A stretch of DNA of 64,000 nt. Source: Streptomyces sp. NBC_00258 (GTDB lineage: Bacteria; Actinomycetota; Actinomycetes; Streptomycetales; Streptomycetaceae). Below the pieces are notes generated by a model. That model was given only the letters and a program-made list of their open reading frames with translations, did not search any database and was not told where the DNA came from. The translations under genes and the position numbers were made by a program. The stretch's first letter is position 1. Every line of letters starts with the position of its first letter. The DNA lies in contig NZ_CP108081.1 of assembly GCF_036182465.1 (NCBI RefSeq), positions 10,230,001-10,294,000 of the forward strand. The letters are read 5' to 3'. Positions 8,102 to 15,467 of the stretch are shown here, in pieces.

Positions 8102-8929
8102 ATGAGTGACGACCACGTCTACATGACCCTCGCCGAGGGACACGAGGACGACGCCCGCTGGGCCTACGGCACCGGCTTCGAGGACCCGCTGCACGGCGTG
8201 GACACCACCGTGCCCGAGGGCGTCGACGTCGGCCGGCTGGCCGCGGACTGCGTGGCACTCGCCGACGACGCGCTGGTCTCAGCGCAGCGGCTGGCCGAGT
8301 GGACCACCCGCGCCCCGGAGCTGGAGGAAGAGGTCGCGCTGGCCAACATCGGCCTCGACCTCCTCGGCCAGGCCCGTCTGCTGTACGCACGCGCCGGGCA
8401 GGTCGACGGCACCGGGCGCGACGAGGACGCGTACGCCTACTTCCGGGACGCGGAGGACTTCAGGAACGTGCGCCTGGCCGAACTCCCGGGCGGGGACTTC
8501 GCGTTCTCGATCGTGCGGCTGCTGGTCCTGTCCAGCTGGCGCCTCGCGCACTTCGAGCAGCTCTCGTCGCACCCCGACCCCGTCCTCGCGGCCATCGCCG
8601 CCAAGGGCGTCAAGGAGCTGACGTACCACCGGCAGTACGCGGCCGAGTGGGCGGTGCGTCTCGGTGACGGCACGGACGAGTCGTGCCGCCGGACGCGCAG
8701 GGCCATGGAGCAGGTCGCCCCGTATTTCGGCGAGTTGTTCACGGCGTACGACGTGCGGGACGAGGTGGTCGCCGTGCTGCGGCAGGTCACCGAGGCGGCC
8801 GGGCTGCCCATGCCCGTGTACCGGCCGCTGCCCGGCGCCGGTCGCGGCGGGGAGCACACCGAGCATCTCGCGCCGCTGCTGGCCGAGTTGCAGAGCGTGG
8901 CCCGTGCACACCCGGAGGCGACATGGTGA
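8102..8929 (+). CDS. paaC: 1,2-phenylacetyl-CoA epoxidase subunit PaaC
   Basis: 275-residue structural partner of PaaA with the same ferritin-like fold but without a working iron site. Recognisable segments are LADDALVSAQRLAEWTTRAPELEEEVALANIGLDLLGQAR (about 45-85), DFAFSIVRLLVLSSW and KGVKELTYHRQYAAEWAVRLGDGT (about 160-185). The start is ATG 8102 after GAGGAGCAGGG; a longer open frame upstream is overlap with paaB. The gene's stop overlaps the paaD start by 7 bp (ATGGTGA). Confidence 0.95.
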   Translation: MSDDHVYMTLAEGHEDDARWAYGTGFEDPLHGVDTTVPEGVDVGRLAADCVALADDALVSAQRLAEWTTRAPELEEEVALANIGLDLLGQARLLYARAGQVDGTGRDEDAYAYFRDAEDFRNVRLAELPGGDFAFSIVRLLVLSSWRLAHFEQLSSHPDPVLAAIAAKGVKELTYHRQYAAEWAVRLGDGTDESCRRTRRAMEQVAPYFGELFTAYDVRDEVVAVLRQVTEAAGLPMPVYRPLPGAGRGGEHTEHLAPLLAELQSVARAHPEATW

Positions 8930-9438
8930 CCGTACTGACGGACGTGCGGCACGCCCGGCACATCGCCGAGCAGGTGCCGGATCCCGAACTGCCCATGCTG
9001 ACCCTCGCCGACCTCGGCGTCCTGCGCGGTGTCGGGATGACCGGCGACGGGACGGTGGTCGCGAGTCTGACGCCGACCTACTCCGGCTGCCCGGCGATGG
9101 CCGAGATGCGCGCGGACGTGGCGGCACGGCTGCGTCGTGCGGGCTATGCGCGTGTCGAGATCCGTACGGTCCTCGACCCGCCGTGGACGAGTGACTGGAT
9201 CACCCCGGAGGGCCGTCGCAAGCTCGCCGAGCACGGCATCGCGCCGCCCGGCGCCGCACCCCGCCGCGCCGCCGGCCCCGTTCCGCTCGTGCTGTCGCCC
9301 GTCCGGCGCACGGTGGAGTGCCCCCGCTGCGGTTCGGCGGACACCGAGGAGACCTCCCGTTTCGCCGCCACGTCCTGCAAGGCGCTGTGGCGCTGCCTCG
9401 CCTGCCGCGAGCCGTTCGAGTACGTCAAGGAGATCTGA
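8923..9438 (+). CDS. paaD: PaaD, iron-sulfur assembly factor of the epoxidase
   Basis: 171-residue MIP18/SufT-like (DUF59) protein needed for maturation of the PaaABCE complex, probably for its iron or Fe-S centres. The N-terminal DUF59 part has QVPDPELPMLTLADLGVLR and SLTPTYSGCPAMAEM. The C-terminus is a zinc-ribbon-like CPRCGSADTEE ... CKALWRCLACREPFE typical of PaaD. ATG 8923 overlaps paaC. The stop and the next start share a base (TGATG), so paaE is coupled. Confidence 0.94.
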   Translation: MVTVLTDVRHARHIAEQVPDPELPMLTLADLGVLRGVGMTGDGTVVASLTPTYSGCPAMAEMRADVAARLRRAGYARVEIRTVLDPPWTSDWITPEGRRKLAEHGIAPPGAAPRRAAGPVPLVLSPVRRTVECPRCGSADTEETSRFAATSCKALWRCLACREPFEYVKEI

Positions 9439-10631
9439 TGGAAGGCCTGACGGAAGAGCCGATGGGAGGCCTGAAGGATCCGGCGGCGCCGACCGCCGCC
9501 TCAAGCCCTGCTGCCGCTGCCGTTGCCGGTCCCGCGTCCGGCCCGGCGGCGCGTCCGCGCGTACGCACCCGCCGTCCGGTCTTCCACGCCCTGCGCATCG
9601 CCTCCGTACAGCCGCTGTGCGAGGACGCGGCGGCCGTCAGCTTCGAGATCCCGGAGGAGCTGGCCGAGGAGTTCGCCTTCGCGCCCGGACAGTCGCTCAC
9701 GCTGCGGCGCGAGATCGACGGACGGGACGAGCGGCGCTCGTACTCGATCTGCTCTCCGGCCGGTTCGGTGCCGCGCATCGGGGTGCGGGTGGTGCCGGGC
9801 GGGCTGTTCTCGGCATGGCTCGTACAGGACGTACGCCCCGGTGACACCGTCGAGGTGATGGCCCCCACCGGTTTCTTCACGCCCGACCTCACCGTGCACG
9901 GCCATCACGTGCTGATCGCTGCGGGCTCCGGTATCACGCCCATGGTGTCCATCGCGGAGTCCGTCCTGGCCGCGGCCCCCCCCTCCACGGTCACCCTCTT
10001 CTACGGCAACCGACGCACCGGCACCGTGATGTTCGCCGACGAGCTGGCGGACCTGAAGGACCTGTACCCGGCCCGTTTCCAGCTCGCCCATGTGCTGTCG
10101 CGCGAGCCCCGGGAGGCCGAGGTGCTCTCCGGCCGCCTCGACGCCGAGCGGCTCTCGGCGCTCGTCGGCGCCCTGGTCGACGTGAAGGGGGCCGACCACT
10201 GGTGGCTGTGCGGCCCGCACGGCATGGTCCGCGACGCCCAGGCGGTACTCACCGGTCTCGGAGTGCCGGCCGACCGCGTCCATCAGGAGCTGTTCTACGC
10301 CGACGAGGAGCCCGTACGGGAGGTGCGCCACGAGGAGGCCGCAACCGAGGGGGCCGTCAGTCAGGTGACCATCACCCTCGACGGACGCTCCACCACCGCC
10401 GCTCTCGCCCGGGACCGGAGCATTCTCGACGGCGCCCAGAAGACCCGCCCCGACCTGCCGTTCGCCTGCAAGGGCGGTGTCTGCGGCACCTGCCGGGCGC
10501 TGGTCACCGACGGCAAGGCCGACATGCGTCGCAACTTCGCCCTCGAAACCTCCGAGGTCGACGCGGGGTACGTCCTCACGTGCCAGTCGTATCCGGTCTC
10601 GGAGACACTGACCGTCGACTACGACAGCTGA
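9438..10631 (+). CDS. paaE: PaaE reductase (FAD, NAD(P)H, 2Fe-2S)
   Basis: 397-residue electron-transfer subunit that passes electrons from NADPH to the di-iron site of PaaA. After an Ala/Pro-rich N-terminal stretch of about 45 residues not usual in the family (typically about 355-360 residues) come the FAD motif RRSYSICS, the NAD(P) motif AAGSGITPM, and a plant-type ferredoxin domain with CKGGVCGTCR and a distant Cys in VLTCQSYP. The start used is ATG 9438, sharing its A with the paaD stop; in-frame ATG 9462 is possible. Last gene of the operon; no paaK, paaG or paaZ follows. Confidence 0.95.
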   Translation: MEGLTEEPMGGLKDPAAPTAASSPAAAAVAGPASGPAARPRVRTRRPVFHALRIASVQPLCEDAAAVSFEIPEELAEEFAFAPGQSLTLRREIDGRDERRSYSICSPAGSVPRIGVRVVPGGLFSAWLVQDVRPGDTVEVMAPTGFFTPDLTVHGHHVLIAAGSGITPMVSIAESVLAAAPPSTVTLFYGNRRTGTVMFADELADLKDLYPARFQLAHVLSREPREAEVLSGRLDAERLSALVGALVDVKGADHWWLCGPHGMVRDAQAVLTGLGVPADRVHQELFYADEEPVREVRHEEAATEGAVSQVTITLDGRSTTAALARDRSILDGAQKTRPDLPFACKGGVCGTCRALVTDGKADMRRNFALETSEVDAGYVLTCQSYPVSETLTVDYDS

Positions 10632-10717
10632 GCCGGCACGGAGCCGACTGACCAGGCACGGGAATCGACTGACCAGTCACGGGAGTCGCCGGAACCGGCA
10701 CGGGAGTCGACCCCTGC
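10623..10717. repeat. about 20-bp tandem repeat spanning the paaE stop
   Basis: Units end in (G/T)CACGG at 10641, 10661, 10682 and 10703, so the period is 20-21 bp. The first unit holds the last paaE codons and TGA; the next two carry CGACTGACC with a TGA in the same place. The repeat ends before 10720. Confidence 0.7.
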
Positions 10718-10782
10718 CCCTTCATGCGCGCCCACCCCATAAAGCGGCCTTATGGGGTCATAGATCGGGCCCGACTACTGAC

Positions 10783-10801
10783 TTAGGCATGCCTTAGTTT
10801 A
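10783..10801. promoter_or_regulatory. iron box (DmdR/IdeR-type) before fprA
   Basis: TTAGGCATGCCTTAGTTTA matches 12 of 19 positions of the iron box TTAGGTTAGCCTAACCTAA bound by DtxR-family repressors (DmdR1 in Streptomyces). It lies 51-69 bp before the fprA ATG. A further TTTAGGCT half-site follows directly. Confidence 0.55.
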
Positions 10802-10851
10802 GGCTCCGGGTGAGTACTCCTGATCGATCATCGCTCGAAGGGAACCTGAAC

Positions 10852-12216
10852 ATGTCTCGCCCCCTGCGGGTAGCCATAGTCGGAGCCGGCCCCGCCGGGA
10901 TCTACGCCGCCGACGCGCTGTTGAAGTCCGCAGTGGCCGTCGAGCCCGGCGTGTCCATCGACCTCTTCGAGCGGATGCCGGCCCCGTTCGGCCTGATCCG
11001 CTACGGCGTCGCCCCCGACCACCCGCGCATCAAGGGCATCATCAACGCCCTGCACCAGGTGCTCGACAAGCCGCAGATCCGCCTTTTCGGCAACGTCGAC
11101 TACCCGGGCGACATCAACCTGGACGACCTGCGTGCCTTCTACGACGCGGTGATCTTCTCCACGGGCGCCACGGCCGACCGGGCCCTCGACATAGCCGGCA
11201 TCGACCTCGACGGCTCGTACGGCGCGGCGGACTTCGTCTCCTGGTACGACGGGCACCCGGACGTGCCGCGGACCTGGCCGCTCGAGGCGGAGAAGGTCGC
11301 CGTCCTCGGTGTCGGCAACGTCGCGCTCGACGTGGCGCGCATCCTCGCCAAGACCGCCGACGAACTGCTGCCGACCGAGATCCCGGCGAACGTGTACGAC
11401 GGCATCAAGGCCAACAAGGCCCTTGAGGTCCACGTTTTCGGCCGCCGTGGCCCGGCGCAGGCGAAGTTCAGCCCGATGGAGCTGCGGGAGCTGGACCACT
11501 CCCCGAACATCGAGGTCATCGTCGACCCCGAGGACATCGACTACGACGACGGCTCGATCGCCACCCGGCGGGGCAACAAGCAGGCCGACATGGTCGCCAA
11601 GACCCTGGAGAACTGGGCCATCCGCGACGTCGGCGACCGGCCGCACAAGCTGTTCCTGCACTTCTTCGAGTCGCCGACCGAGATCCTCGGCGAGGACGGC
11701 AAGGTCGTCGGCCTGCGTACCGAGCGCACCGCTCTCGACGGCACCGGCAACGTCAAGGGCACCGGCGAGTTCAAGGACTGGGACCTCGGCGCGGTGTACC
11801 GGGCCGTCGGTTACCTCTCCGACAAGCTGCCGAAGCTGCCCTGGGACGTCGAGACGGGCACCGTCCCGGACAAGGCCGGCCGTGTGATGGAGGAGACCGG
11901 CGAGCACCTGCAGTCGGCGTACGTCACCGGCTGGATCAGGCGCGGGCCCGTCGGTCTGATCGGCCACACCAAGGGTGACGCCAACGAGACGGTCGCCAGC
12001 CTGCTGGACGACCACGCCAACGGCCGTTTGCACACGCCTGTTTCGCCCGGTCCGGAGGCCGTGGACGCGTTCCTCGCCGAGCGGGACGTCCGCTTCACCA
12101 CGTGGGACGGCTGGTACCGCCTGGACGCCGCGGAGAAGGCGCTGGGTGAGCCCCAGGGCCGCGAGCGCGTGAAGCTCGTCGAGCGCGAGGAGATGCTCAG
12201 GGCGAGCGGCGCGTAA
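10852..12216 (+). CDS. fprA: ferredoxin-NADP+ reductase, FprA type
   Basis: 454-residue adrenodoxin-reductase-like flavoenzyme that transfers electrons between NADPH and ferredoxin, feeding cytochromes P450 and Fe-S enzymes. FAD motif VAIVGAGPAGIYAAD (residues 7-21), PFGLIRYGVAPDHPRIKGI (about 44-62), second dinucleotide motif VAVLGVGNVALDVARIL, GRRGPAQAKFSPMELREL and the C-terminal TGWIRRGPVGLIGHTKGDANETV are all family hallmarks. ATG 10852 follows GAAGGGA; a GTG at 10810 is in frame but has no such site. The iron box upstream suggests derepression in low iron. A paralogue is at 28354-29706. Confidence 0.95.
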   Translation: MSRPLRVAIVGAGPAGIYAADALLKSAVAVEPGVSIDLFERMPAPFGLIRYGVAPDHPRIKGIINALHQVLDKPQIRLFGNVDYPGDINLDDLRAFYDAVIFSTGATADRALDIAGIDLDGSYGAADFVSWYDGHPDVPRTWPLEAEKVAVLGVGNVALDVARILAKTADELLPTEIPANVYDGIKANKALEVHVFGRRGPAQAKFSPMELRELDHSPNIEVIVDPEDIDYDDGSIATRRGNKQADMVAKTLENWAIRDVGDRPHKLFLHFFESPTEILGEDGKVVGLRTERTALDGTGNVKGTGEFKDWDLGAVYRAVGYLSDKLPKLPWDVETGTVPDKAGRVMEETGEHLQSAYVTGWIRRGPVGLIGHTKGDANETVASLLDDHANGRLHTPVSPGPEAVDAFLAERDVRFTTWDGWYRLDAAEKALGEPQGRERVKLVEREEMLRASGA

Positions 12217-12222
12217 CACCGA

Positions 12223-12260
12223 CCGACCGCCACCGGTTCAGCCGACCGGCACCGGTTCAA
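12223..12260. repeat. 19-bp tandem duplication after fprA
   Basis: Two adjacent units, 12223-12241 and 12242-12260, 17 of 19 identical (CCGACCG then CACCGGTTCA). They begin 7 bp after the fprA stop codon. Confidence 0.75.
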
Positions 12261-12270
12261 CGGCCAATGT

Positions 12271-12297
12271 GGGGCCCCGTCACTGCGACGGGGCCCC
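12271..12297. terminator. strong hairpin after fprA
   Basis: Perfect 11-bp arms GGGGCCCCGTC / GACGGGGCCCC with loop ACTGC. It sits 55 bp after the fprA stop and before the SDR promoter region, so it probably ends fprA transcription. No U-run, as usual in high-GC genomes. Confidence 0.75.
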
Positions 12298-12333
12298 TCG
12301 CGTTCGCGCGGGGGTCGGCCGCCTTGCTTTGTG

Positions 12334-12381
12334 AAACCGATCGGTTTACTGTTCCCAATGAAGGGAAACCGATCGGTTTCC
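12334..12381. promoter_or_regulatory. two AAACCGATCGGTTT operators before the SDR gene
   Basis: Perfect palindromes at 12334-12347 (AAACCGATCGGTTT) and 12364-12381 (GGAAACCGATCGGTTTCC), centres 32 bp apart (about three turns). They flank the likely promoter of the SDR gene. A third site lies before the tetR gene at 13140. Confidence 0.75.
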
Positions 12382-12412
12382 ATGTGTTCGTGTGTTGAGT
12401 TCGGAGAGTGAC

Positions 12413-13114
12413 ATGACTGCGATCGAGGGTTCCGTCGTCCTGGTGACCGGCGGCAGCAGGGGGATCGGCAAGGCGCTGGTGGAAGGGCTTTTCGAGCGGG
12501 GCGCGAAGAAGGTGTACGCCACGGCCCGCGATCCCCGGACGGTCACGCATCCCCGGGCGGTCCCGCTGGCGCTGGAGGTCACCGACCCCGCGTCCGTCGC
12601 GGCGGCGGCCGAGCAGGCCGGCGACGTCACCATCCTGATCAACAACGCCGGGGTCTCCGTCAACGCGTCCTTCCTGGAGGCGCCGGTCGAGGACGTGCGC
12701 CGGGACTTCGAGACGAACTTCTACGGACCGCTGCTCACCGCGCGGGCGTTCGTCCCGGTCATCGAGCGCAACGGCGGCGGCCACATCCTGAACGTCCACT
12801 CCGTGCTGTCGTGGATCGGCCTCGCCGGTTCGTACAGCGCGTCCAAGGCCGCGGTCTGGTCCCAGACCAACTCCCTGCGGCTCGACCTCAAGCCGCGCGG
12901 GATCGGCGTCACCGGGCTCCACGTCGGATACGTCGACACGGACATGACGGCGAAGATCGACGCCCCCAAGGCCTCGCCCGAGGATGTGGCCTCGCAGGCG
13001 CTCGACGGCATCGAGAGCGGGGCGTTCGAGGTGCTGGCCGACGACCTGTCCCGTCAGGTGAAGTCCGGGCTGTCCGCGGATCTGTCGGTGCTGTATCCGC
13101 AGCTCGTCGCTTAG
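12413..13114 (+). CDS. short-chain dehydrogenase/reductase
   Basis: 233-residue classical SDR; substrate unknown. The cofactor motif is VTGGSRGIGKAL (residues 11-22), NNAG is near 77-80, and the catalytic YxxxK is Y141-K145 in SYSASKAAVW with Ser near 130. ATG 12413 follows GGAGAG; a TTG at 12392 in frame is less likely. The two perfect ACCGATCGGT operators upstream and the tetR gene 70 bp downstream on the same strand, with its own copy of the operator, indicate that the TetR protein represses both genes and that the SDR acts on the inducer or a related compound. Confidence 0.92.
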   Translation: MTAIEGSVVLVTGGSRGIGKALVEGLFERGAKKVYATARDPRTVTHPRAVPLALEVTDPASVAAAAEQAGDVTILINNAGVSVNASFLEAPVEDVRRDFETNFYGPLLTARAFVPVIERNGGGHILNVHSVLSWIGLAGSYSASKAAVWSQTNSLRLDLKPRGIGVTGLHVGYVDTDMTAKIDAPKASPEDVASQALDGIESGAFEVLADDLSRQVKSGLSADLSVLYPQLVA

Positions 13115-13139
13115 TCCTCAGGGGTCGCGTCACAGGTAG

Positions 13140-13149
13140 ACCGATCGGT
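13140..13149. promoter_or_regulatory. third ACCGATCGGT operator, before tetR
   Basis: ACCGATCGGT core followed by TTTG, 36 bp before the ATG of the tetR gene at 13185. It shares the core of the two sites at 12334 and 12364 but has only one full flank, so binding may be weaker here. Confidence 0.65.
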
Positions 13150-13184
13150 TTTGGGGCACTCCCGGACGGAGGTACTCTCCGCTC

Positions 13185-13754
13185 ATGGCCAGTACGGACA
13201 AGACATCCACGAGGGACCGGCTGCTCGACGCGGCCATGGAGCTCTTCTACCGCGACGGCGTCTCCATCGGAGTCGAGGCGCTGTGCCGGGCCGCAGGGGT
13301 GTCCAAGCGCTCGATGTACCAGCTCTACGCCGGCAAGGACGAGGTGCTCGCGGCGAGCCTGGAGCGGCGTGCGCCGGAGTATGCGCGGCTGCTGGACATC
13401 GGCGCCGAGGACAGCCGGCCGCCTCGTGCCCGGATCCTGCACATCTTCGAGTTGCTGGAGCAGGCCTCGACGAAGGACGACTACCGAGGCTGCCCGTACC
13501 TGTCCGCCATGGTCGAACTCAAGAACCCCGAGCATCCGGCGAGCGTCGTCGCACTGCGGGTCAAGGGCTCCCTGACCGAGGCCTTCCGGGTCGAGGCCGA
13601 GCGCGGCGGCGCCCGCGACCCCCAGCTCCTCGCCCGCCAGCTCACCCTCGTCTTCGACGGAGCAAGCGCCCGCGCCGGCGCAAAGGCAGAAACCCTGGAC
13701 GGCCTGACCACAACAACGGCAACGGCCCTGCTAGACGCGGCAGGCGTCGCATAG
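13185..13754 (+). CDS. TetR-family repressor of the SDR gene
   Basis: 189-residue repressor. HTH at about residues 8-56 (TRDRLLDAAMELFYRDG, then VEALCRAAGVSKRSMYQLYAGKDEVL). The C-terminal half resembles TetR_C domains with YRGCPYLSAMVELKNPEHPA, which includes a Cys. The ATG is 36 bp after a copy of the operator found twice upstream of the SDR gene, so this protein very likely controls itself and the SDR. Its ligand is unknown. The 3' end runs into three copies of a dispersed intergenic repeat. Confidence 0.9.
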   Translation: MASTDKTSTRDRLLDAAMELFYRDGVSIGVEALCRAAGVSKRSMYQLYAGKDEVLAASLERRAPEYARLLDIGAEDSRPPRARILHIFELLEQASTKDDYRGCPYLSAMVELKNPEHPASVVALRVKGSLTEAFRVEAERGGARDPQLLARQLTLVFDGASARAGAKAETLDGLTTTTATALLDAAGVA

Positions 13755-13760
13755 AGCCCC

Positions 13761-13971
13761 GCGCCCCTCAGGGACGCTGGGAACGGCGCGCCCAGCCACA
13801 ATCAACCGGCAGCGGCAAGCTTTCCCCCAGGCCCCAGGCCCCAGGCCCCTCAGGGGCGCGAGGAACGGCGCGCCCAGCCACGAACAACCCGCAGCCGCAA
13901 GACTTCCCTGGGCCCCAGCCCTTCAGGGGCGCGGGGAACGGCGCGACCAGCCCCAGCCGACCCGCAGCCGA
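13761..13971. repeat. three copies of a dispersed GC-rich intergenic repeat
   Basis: Copies at about 13761-13820, 13845-13900 and 13918-13971. Each has CCCCT(C/T)CAGGG, then GCG-GGAACGGCGCG(C/A)CCAGCC and a CCGCAGC-type end. The same element recurs at 28318-28366 (minus orientation) and 63761-63821. The copies fill the gap between the tetR gene and the convergent HAD gene; CCCCTxAGGGG can form a short stem. Confidence 0.8.
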
Positions 13972-13979
13972 CAACTCAC

Positions 13980-14675
13980 CTACACCTCCCCGCCCCACCG
14001 GCGGAGCCACTCGTGCGCGGCCCGAGCCGTGAACTCGGCCTGCCCGCCCCGCAGAAGCAACCCCACCGTGGCGAACGCCGGATCATCGGCCTGCCCCGCG
14101 ACGTACGGGACCGCGATGCACCGCATCCCGGCCGCGTGCGCCGCGGCGGCCCCAGGTGCGGCATCTTCGAGGACCACGCAGTCCCCAGGAACCGCGCCGA
14201 GCCGCCGCGCCGCCTCCAGGAAGACATCGGGAGCGGGCTTGCCGGAGGCGACCTCCTCCGCCGAGACGACCGTCCGCAGATACGCGGACAGCCCCGTGCC
14301 CGCCAGGATCGCCTCGATGGCCTCGCGAGAGGAACCCGAGGCCACGGCCATCGGCACACCGTCCCCGGCCAGCAGCTCCAAGAACTTCCGCATCTCCGGG
14401 TAGACCGGGGTGGACGCGCGGGCCAGCTCCAGATAGCGCCGGTTCTTGTCCGCGAGCAGTACGTCGAGCGGGGACTCCAGGGCGTACCGCTCCTTCCAGA
14501 GCGCGATCGTCTCCTGCGTGCTGATACCGACGTACCGCTCGTGGTCCGTCCAGGTGAAGTCCGTGACGCCCTGCCCGGCGAGCGTCTGCCGTCCCGCCTC
14601 GTAGTAGTTCGGCTCGCTGTCCACGAGTGTTCCGTCGAGATCGAAGATGACCGAAAGGCTGCCGAGATTGCTCAT
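13980..14675 (-). CDS. HAD-superfamily phosphatase, phosphoglucomutase-like subfamily
   Basis: 231-residue haloacid-dehalogenase-type hydrolase. Motif I VIFDLDGTLVDSEPN starts near residue 9, motif II is MAVASGSS (about 110), motif III the Lys in SGKPAPDVF (about 145) and motif IV DCVVLEDAAPG (about 165). The cap domain between motifs I and II is the helical type seen in beta-phosphoglucomutase and sugar-phosphate phosphatases, so a phosphorylated sugar is the likely substrate. The ATG at 14675 is close to the Lrp gene upstream on the same strand, with a tandem repeat in between. Confidence 0.92.
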   Translation of the reverse strand: MSNLGSLSVIFDLDGTLVDSEPNYYEAGRQTLAGQGVTDFTWTDHERYVGISTQETIALWKERYALESPLDVLLADKNRRYLELARASTPVYPEMRKFLELLAGDGVPMAVASGSSREAIEAILAGTGLSAYLRTVVSAEEVASGKPAPDVFLEAARRLGAVPGDCVVLEDAAPGAAAAHAAGMRCIAVPYVAGQADDPAFATVGLLLRGGQAEFTARAAHEWLRRWGGEV

Positions 14676-14707
14676 GGGATCCAGGATGCCGGGTCCCGAA
14701 TACCGAC

Positions 14708-14775
14708 GATCAACCTCGGGCCGTACGCCTGGTCAACCCCGGCCGTACGCCCGGTCAACCCCGGGCCGTACGTCC
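14708..14775. repeat. 22-23 bp tandem repeat over the lrp stop codon
   Basis: Three units, 14708-14730, 14731-14752 and 14753-14775, sharing G(A/G)TCAACC(C/T)CGG(G)CCGTACG. The third holds the last codons and stop of the Lrp gene (stop 14755-14757); all three carry the same TCA triplet (TGA on the minus strand). The other two units lie in the leader of the HAD gene. Confidence 0.8.
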
Positions 14776-15231
14776 GATCGACTCCACCAACGGCAGCATC
14801 CGCTGCGGCACCCGCTCGCGCAGCGCCACCTCGGTCCGGGTGCGGACGACGCCCGGCAGGCTGATCAACGCCTGGATCACGTCCTCCAGGTGTCCGTTGT
14901 CCCGCGCGACGACCCGCGTCAGCAGATCCCCGCCGCCGGTGATCGAGAACGCCTCGATGATCTCCGGCACGGCCGCCAACGCGTCCCCCACATCGTCGAG
15001 ATGCCCCTGGGTGACCTCGATGTGCACGAACGCGAGCACCGGGTGCCCGAGCGCGGCGGGGGAGAGCGAGGGACCCGTACCGGTGATGACGCCGTCCCGC
15101 TCCAGCCGGTCGAGCCGTGCCTGCAGGGTGCCGCGGGCGATGCCGAGGGTGCGCGCGTACTCGCGCACGCTGGTGCGCGGCTGCTCCATGAGCAGCCGCA
15201 GGATGCGGGTGTCGAGCTCGTCCACGGCCAT
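14755..15231 (-). CDS. Lrp/AsnC-family regulator
   Basis: 158-residue leucine-responsive-type regulator. N-terminal HTH (about 4-55: LDTRILRLLMEQPRTSVREYARTLGIARGTLQARLDRLE) and C-terminal RAM ligand-binding/oligomerisation domain (about 65-145), with GGGDLLTRVVARDNGHLEDVI typical of the effector-binding turn. The ligand is probably an amino acid but cannot be named. The last residues, RTARG, are encoded within the first unit of a tandem repeat. The gene is divergent from the FUSC transporter at 15468, which may be its target. Confidence 0.92.
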   Translation of the reverse strand: MAVDELDTRILRLLMEQPRTSVREYARTLGIARGTLQARLDRLERDGVITGTGPSLSPAALGHPVLAFVHIEVTQGHLDDVGDALAAVPEIIEAFSITGGGDLLTRVVARDNGHLEDVIQALISLPGVVRTRTEVALRERVPQRMLPLVESIGRTARG

Positions 15232-15467
15232 GGTCCGTTGGTCTCCCTGCGGTCTTGACTGATCGTTCCCGACTGTACCAATGGCCCAGTCGATCGCGAG
15301 CCGGTTGAGCCACTGCCCCCGCCCTGCTTACCTTGGGGGTATTCATGGCGCGGACTCGCGTCATTCATGGCGCCGCGAAGCGCCGGACCGGCAAGGAAGC
15401 TGGCTCCGGACCCGCGGCGCCATTGCCATGCTCTGAGGGCACGTCCTGAACAAGGCACGTCCTGACG

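Noticed and set aside
13761..13971. possible insertion sequence remnant
   Set aside because: No terminal inverted repeats, target duplication or transposase fragment is visible; the copies fit a small dispersed intergenic repeat.
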